Origin: Georgfuchsia sp049276455
GTDB lineage: Bacteria > Pseudomonadota > Gammaproteobacteria > Burkholderiales > Rhodocyclaceae
Assembly: GCA_049276455.1 (NCBI GenBank)
Contig: JBASWL010000257.1
Span: 1 to 30,287, forward strand
Direction of reading: 5' to 3'
Length of the DNA stretch: 30,287 bases
This document shows, piece after piece, positions 24,837-30,287 of this stretch; positions within the stretch are counted from its first letter, which is position 1, and each line of letters starts with the position of its first letter. The notes beneath the pieces are model-generated. The model worked only from the letters and a program-made list of their open reading frames with translations. It made no database searches and was not told the DNA's origin. The position numbers and the translations under genes are program-made.

Positions 24837-27224
24837 TTGACTTCGTTGCGCATTTTTTTTGTTCTACTCCTGCTCGCCGTATGGTCGTCTGCCGACGCAC
24901 AAATTCTGGACAGGATTGAAATCAACCACGTCGGCAAGGAAGCTGAAATTCGCATTCGCTTCACTACCGAAATTCAGTATCTCCGTCATGTACCGGTAAA
25001 TCATGGCAAGCAGCTCCGCGTCTTTTTTCGTCTGACCAATCCGCAGATAGTTGAAAACGATCTCCTGCAGGAAACCCTGTCTTCTCCTGATACGGACATG
25101 GTTGCCAGGTTTACAGTGACTTATCCCGAGTTGATCAATGGCATGTTGATCAATTTCTCGCGATCGATGCAATTCAATGTCAGGCCAGGTGCTGATGCCA
25201 GAAGCATTGTCATTACCGTACCGGCAGCGCCAGGTGCCAAGGACACTTTGGTCAAGAGTCACACTCAGCAAGACGCGGCCGAAACTGGGCAAGTTGAAGT
25301 GAAATCGAAGCCTCCATTGCCTCCCGTACCACCGAAAATGGATATGCAGCCTGCGGTTACAAACATGGAACGCGAAACAGCCCATGTGATCGCACCGATG
25401 CCTTTATCGCCACAAGTTGCCACAGGAATAATTAACGGACCGCCATCAACATCGGCACCAAGCCCACAGCCTGCGCAACCCGGAACGGCACCCCAAACCC
25501 CTGTGCTGCCTCCGCCAGCAAGTACAGCCACTACAAATACCGGGGTTGTGCCACCTCCCGCTTTAAGTGCTGAGGAAATAGAGGGTCTGGCGAAAAAGTT
25601 CTTTGCCGAAGCTCGCATGGCAATGGACGAAAAAGATTATCCAAAAGCCATCAACCGGCTGAATCGCACTCTGGGACTCCCCCCCAACAACCAGACCGAA
25701 GCAGCACAAGCCCTGATTGGTCAGGCGCGTGAACTCAATGGTGAAATTGCCAAGGCCAAAGCTGAGTACGAACTTTTTCTAAAGGCATTTCCCAGTAGCA
25801 CTGAAGTACCACGCGTCAAGGAACGCCTTGCCGCACTGCCAAATCAGGCGCCACGACAGGCAAACATAAGGGGGCGAACAATTCCGAAAGATGCCGGCCC
25901 CTCAGAATGGATGGTGTTTGGGGGCCTTTCTCAATATTGGTATCATGGCCAATCCCATATTGAAACAACGACGCCACCACCACCCGGCCAGTTAACTTTC
26001 AATACCGACACGCTGTCACTGACGGACCAGGATTCATTGATATCCAGCCTTGATATCAACGCACGCCGCCGCGATGCCTTTACCGACACCCGCATGGTAT
26101 TCAGATATATCGATAATCATAATTATCTCAGTCGGGGAAAGGGCTACAGCCGGCTCAATTCGGCCTATGTCGAGCAGACTGATCGGCAGAAGGGCTACTT
26201 TGTGCGTGCCGGACGCCAGAACCCGGACGGCGGTGGCGTACTGGAGCGTTTCGATGGGCTCTCACTGGGTTATTTTGTTGCGCCTGACTGGCGCGTGAAG
26301 GCAGTCGCGGGAAAAACAGTCGAATTCGGGGTTCCATATGAGAAGAAGTTTTACGGTACCAGCCTTGAAAGACCAGCTCAGCTGGAACAGCTGGGCTACA
26401 GCATCTATTATTTGACGCAATCCCTGTATGGCGAGGTCAACCGCCGGGCGCTGGGATCAGACATGCGCTATTTTGACAGCCAACTGACACTCTACGGCCT
26501 GTTCGACTATGACATTGACTTCAAGGATATCAACATTGCACTGATGCAGGCCAATTACCGCACACTGGGCGGTACCAACTATTTTGCCGTTCTCGACCAT
26601 CGCAAAACTCCATCGCTAAGCCTGCTGAGCGCTCTTCCGGCATTCGCCGGCCGAAACATAGATGACATACTGGCAACAGAAAACATCGATCAAGTTCGTA
26701 AATTCGGCAAGGATCTCACCGCTGAATCGAATTTGTTTTCGGTTGGGTTCACAAAGCCATATTCTGACAAATGGCAATTTGGTGCCGATTATCGATTGGC
26801 AGCGATTTCCGGGATTGGTGGCGGCGGATCGATGCCGGCCCAGCCCGGCACGGGAAACAACCATGTTATTAGCGGCCAGGCAATCGGCAACAGTATTTTC
26901 CGCAAGAATGACGTCGTCGTCATGAATGGGAGTTTCATTACTGCACCGACCTACGACGGACAGGCCTATGGTCTTAATTACGTGAACCAGCTCATGGACT
27001 CGCTTCGACTAGATGGCAGCCTTCGCTTCTATACGCAAAAAAACGACACGGGCGAAAAACAAACGCGCCTGAACCCTTCGGTGCGTCTGAGCTATCGCTT
27101 CAAAGACAGACTTTCATTGGAGTGCGAAGCAGGCGAAGAAGTCGACAAAACCGATGGTCCAGCCAGCAAGACTCGCTCGGATCGCAGCTACGTCTATTTC
27201 GGTTACCGTTGGGATTTCAGATAG
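24837..27224 (+). CDS. Outer-membrane beta-barrel (porin) with N-terminal periplasmic domains
   Basis: A 795-aa exported protein, probably the outer-membrane sheath of the conduit. Signal peptide TSLRIFFVLLLLAVWSSADA, cleavage before Q. Residues ~22-130 form a beta-rich domain (ILDRIEINHVGKEAEIRIRF) resembling AMIN-type modules; ~140-243 is a Pro/Ala/Thr linker; ~246-340 looks TPR-like (EARMAMDEKDYPKAINRLNRTLGL, KAKAEYELFLKAFPSS). From ~355 alternating strands (VFGGLSQYWYHGQSH, RMVFRYIDNHNYL, GYFVRAGRQNPDGGG) run to a barrel-like end (YVYFGYRWDFR). I prefer TTG 24837 as the start, six bases after AAGGA (24826-24830); an ATG at 24741 would put 32 non-signal residues in front and overlap the cytochrome gene. 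It follows that gene by 40 bases. No sequence likeness to MtrB is apparent. Confidence 0.82.
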   Translation: MTSLRIFFVLLLLAVWSSADAQILDRIEINHVGKEAEIRIRFTTEIQYLRHVPVNHGKQLRVFFRLTNPQIVENDLLQETLSSPDTDMVARFTVTYPELINGMLINFSRSMQFNVRPGADARSIVITVPAAPGAKDTLVKSHTQQDAAETGQVEVKSKPPLPPVPPKMDMQPAVTNMERETAHVIAPMPLSPQVATGIINGPPSTSAPSPQPAQPGTAPQTPVLPPPASTATTNTGVVPPPALSAEEIEGLAKKFFAEARMAMDEKDYPKAINRLNRTLGLPPNNQTEAAQALIGQARELNGEIAKAKAEYELFLKAFPSSTEVPRVKERLAALPNQAPRQANIRGRTIPKDAGPSEWMVFGGLSQYWYHGQSHIETTTPPPPGQLTFNTDTLSLTDQDSLISSLDINARRRDAFTDTRMVFRYIDNHNYLSRGKGYSRLNSAYVEQTDRQKGYFVRAGRQNPDGGGVLERFDGLSLGYFVAPDWRVKAVAGKTVEFGVPYEKKFYGTSLERPAQLEQLGYSIYYLTQSLYGEVNRRALGSDMRYFDSQLTLYGLFDYDIDFKDINIALMQANYRTLGGTNYFAVLDHRKTPSLSLLSALPAFAGRNIDDILATENIDQVRKFGKDLTAESNLFSVGFTKPYSDKWQFGADYRLAAISGIGGGGSMPAQPGTGNNHVISGQAIGNSIFRKNDVVVMNGSFITAPTYDGQAYGLNYVNQLMDSLRLDGSLRFYTQKNDTGEKQTRLNPSVRLSYRFKDRLSLECEAGEEVDKTDGPASKTRSDRSYVYFGYRWDFR

Positions 27225-27514
27225 CAGTGAAACAATGTCCGTAATGGATTTTTATCTCTGCACGAATTGCATCGACATTGCTGACGCCATTCGAGCAAAA
27301 ACCCTTGATACGCCCCCCTTGCCTTGGCGAAGCTGCGGCCATTATGCTGGGTCAAAGGCTGTCTGGTATTCCACAAGCCCTTCTGCTGGCAAGAATCTCG
27401 AAAAGTGGCAATGCCAGTCCACAGCAGGGAGACATTCAACCACTCCACTCCCTGTAAAAGTCGGCACCAGCAACGCAAGACTGGAACTGGGTCTGTAGCG
27501 AGAACGCAAATCAG

Positions 27515-27534
27515 AGCGGCCAATGCCTGCCGCT
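27515..27534 (+). terminator. Weak terminator-like hairpin downstream of the porin
   Basis: AGCGGC (27515-27520) and GCCGCT (27529-27534) surround eight bases, and TTTCTC follows on the plus strand. It lies ~290 bases after the porin stop and just past the convergent nitroreductase stop. In the 334-base gap 27225-27558 I see no gene; short open frames on both strands look accidental. Confidence 0.3.
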
Positions 27535-27558
27535 TTTCTCCGCGCTGTTCGGAATTCT

Positions 27559-28407
27559 TCAGCGTAGCCCAAACCCCATTTCCAACAACAACTCGCGCAT
27601 GATATCGCGCCCCGAAAGCGCAGCGGCATTCTCGATGCGCTGTGCCGTTTGCCCGATCCAGCCATCAGGTGCGTTGATGCGCTGCGATGCATACCAGCGA
27701 CTCATGACATCATCGTAGCGTTGTATCGTTGGCAACTGCGTGGCACTGTTGTAGGTCTCGTGATGCAATATCGCACCTTGCTCAAGACGCGGACGTATCG
27801 TACCCGGCCGCGATGGGTCTGGATAACCCACACAGAGACCGAACACAGGCATCACTTGGGGCGGTAACTTGAGCAGGTCGGCAACGACATCTATCTTGTT
27901 GCGTAGCGAGCCGACAAAAACCGTGCCGAGCCCAAGTGATTCTGCTGCTACAGAAAAGTTTTGCGCAGCGAGTGCAGCATCGATCACCCCGACTAGAAAC
28001 ATCTCGATATAGCTCAGAGCTTCTGGCTTGATGTCGCGGCTTGCGGCAACAACTTCGAGGCGATGCAGGTCAGCGAGCCAAACGAGCACAAGCGGCGCCT
28101 GTCGGATATGACGCTGTCCGCTACCGGCAATTTCAAAAAGCACTTCCTTGCTGGCCGGTTCTTCAACAGCAACTACGCTCCAGGCCTGCAGGTTTGAGGA
28201 AGTTGAAGCTGACTGCGCGGCGGCAATGAGCCTCTCCAATGTGCCTTGCGGCAGCGGATCGGGTTTGTATGCACGCACTGAACGGTGGCTGAGCATGGTG
28301 GCAATAACCTCGCTCCATGGACCATCGGGTAGTTCAATCCCGGACTGGTAGCGCTCTGCGAGCAAGGCAGGAGACGAGGACAAACTATCTGATGTCATGG
28401 TTGTCAT
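27559..28407 (-). CDS. Nitroreductase-family flavoprotein (NfsA/FRP-like)
   Basis: A 282-aa FMN-dependent NAD(P)H oxidoreductase of the nitroreductase fold. HRSVRAYKPDPLPQGTLERLIAAAQSASTSSNLQAWSVV (~41-79) is the FMN-binding N-terminal block; the segment with SGQRHIRQAPLVLVWLADL (~95-113), AALAAQNFSVAAESLGLGTVFVGSLRN (~140-165) and PVFGLCVGYPD are typical of the NfsA/FRP branch, which reduces nitro compounds, quinones or flavins. The physiological substrate is unknown. ATG 28407 is followed by another ATG two codons later; either could serve. A group II intron ends ~47 bases upstream on the same strand, so this gene's leader may lie in the intron's 3' exon. It is convergent with the porin gene and probably not part of the electron-transfer cluster. 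Confidence 0.88.
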   Translation of the reverse strand: MTTMTSDSLSSSPALLAERYQSGIELPDGPWSEVIATMLSHRSVRAYKPDPLPQGTLERLIAAAQSASTSSNLQAWSVVAVEEPASKEVLFEIAGSGQRHIRQAPLVLVWLADLHRLEVVAASRDIKPEALSYIEMFLVGVIDAALAAQNFSVAAESLGLGTVFVGSLRNKIDVVADLLKLPPQVMPVFGLCVGYPDPSRPGTIRPRLEQGAILHHETYNSATQLPTIQRYDDVMSRWYASQRINAPDGWIGQTAQRIENAAALSGRDIMRELLLEMGFGLR

Positions 28408-28457
28408 TCTCGAATGTGAATACGATGCAGAAGTCAGAAAAGTAGTAATAGAAAATC

Positions 28458-28529
28458 GGCATAGGGGGCGACCATGATCGGTCGCGCCCCTGCCACACCA
28501 CCCGGCATGCGGGTCCGCACCGGGCGGTT
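28458..28529 (-). ncRNA. Group II intron domains V and VI
   Basis: Domain V is 28497-28529: a long stem closing AACCGCCCGG against CCGGGTGGT with the internal GCGGACCCGC hairpin. Domain VI is 28458-28494: GGCAGGGGCG..ACC and GGTCGCCCCC.TATGCC pair around GATCAT, with an unpaired A near the 3' side suited as branch point. It begins 13 bases after the reverse transcriptase stop. Subclass is undetermined; insertion downstream of a hairpin would favour class C, but the upstream exon lies outside the window. Confidence 0.7.
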
Positions 28530-28542
28530 CGAGAAGTTGAGG

Positions 28543-29919
<1,377 letters not shown>

Positions 29920-30287
29920 TTCTCCTCGTTTGGCCCTTCACTCCTTACTGGCAGCTACTACGGCCTCTGCTGACTTCTTGCTCCGTGTTCCCACGTCGGC
30001 CTTTCAGCCATGAGGCAAGATCTCCCCGGGTAAGAACGCACTCCTTCACTGCACAACCGCCGGATTTACACCACTTCGCCTTGATCACAAGAGCTTCACG
30101 GAATCATGCCCGCTCGCCCTGCTCAGCAGCGCCTTCTATCCGGTTCTTGTTCATCGGCTCGCAGCTTCGCTACACGCTTCCTCCCCACACTCGGTCACCC
30201 TCATGCAGTTGCGCTTCGCTTCGTTCGCTGTGATCAACTTACGGCGGGACTTACACCCGCAAGAATGCGCCCGTGCCGGGCGCACAT

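Noticed and set aside
27154..27498. Open frames on both strands between porin and nitroreductase
   Set aside because: They overlap the porin end or have no start signal, domain or plausible composition.

Overview
The window looks like the chromosome of a betaproteobacterium, probably of the iron/sulfur-oxidiser or Nitrosomonadales type. The evidence is the ttcA / pteridine-reductase / tcdA block, ubiJ, an AsmA-type protein, a beta-carbonic anhydrase, a MITE-like repeat of a kind I associate with this group, and a large multihaem cytochrome locus. I identify it from gene content only.

Layout. 1-2186 (minus strand): ttcA (cut by the window edge), a PTR1/FolM-like pteridine reductase and tcdA. 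2263-6670 (plus): ubiJ-mscL, then gloC, an AsmA-family gene and can. 6919-9308 is a looser region: a two-CBS protein, two diverged ~120-bp direct repeats with DnaA-box-like inverted repeats around a secreted-protein gene, and a decayed dienelactone hydrolase. 9315-12314: a 999-aa DUF748/AsmA-like protein. 12704-13644 (minus): a glycine-zipper lipoprotein and a Pro/Tyr-rich exported protein.

13837-27224 is the core of the window and a candidate extracellular electron-transfer system. On the minus strand are a membrane-anchored FAD/Fe-S oxidoreductase (apparently a circularly permuted thioredoxin-reductase fold) and a membrane protein with a degenerate GGDEF domain. Diverging from these on the plus strand are a b-type cytochrome membrane protein split by an in-frame amber codon, a 24-haem periplasmic cytochrome built of eight triheme units, a 1689-aa cytochrome with 62 CXXCH plus one CX4CH motif that carries ~260-aa ten-haem super-repeats, and an outer-membrane beta-barrel protein with an N-terminal periplasmic extension. 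The genes fit an inner membrane -> periplasm -> outer membrane -> surface electron path, resembling (from memory) the PCC3 porin-cytochrome clusters of neutrophilic Fe(II) oxidisers, but with an unusually large cytochrome. The giant cytochrome gene has its own candidate sigma-54 promoter with two related upstream inverted repeats, suggesting enhancer-dependent control.

27559-30287: a nitroreductase-family gene, and immediately upstream on the same strand an apparently complete group II intron with an endonuclease-less reverse transcriptase, whose 5' end lies two bases from the window edge. All counts and positions were made by eye from the sequence; no database search was run.
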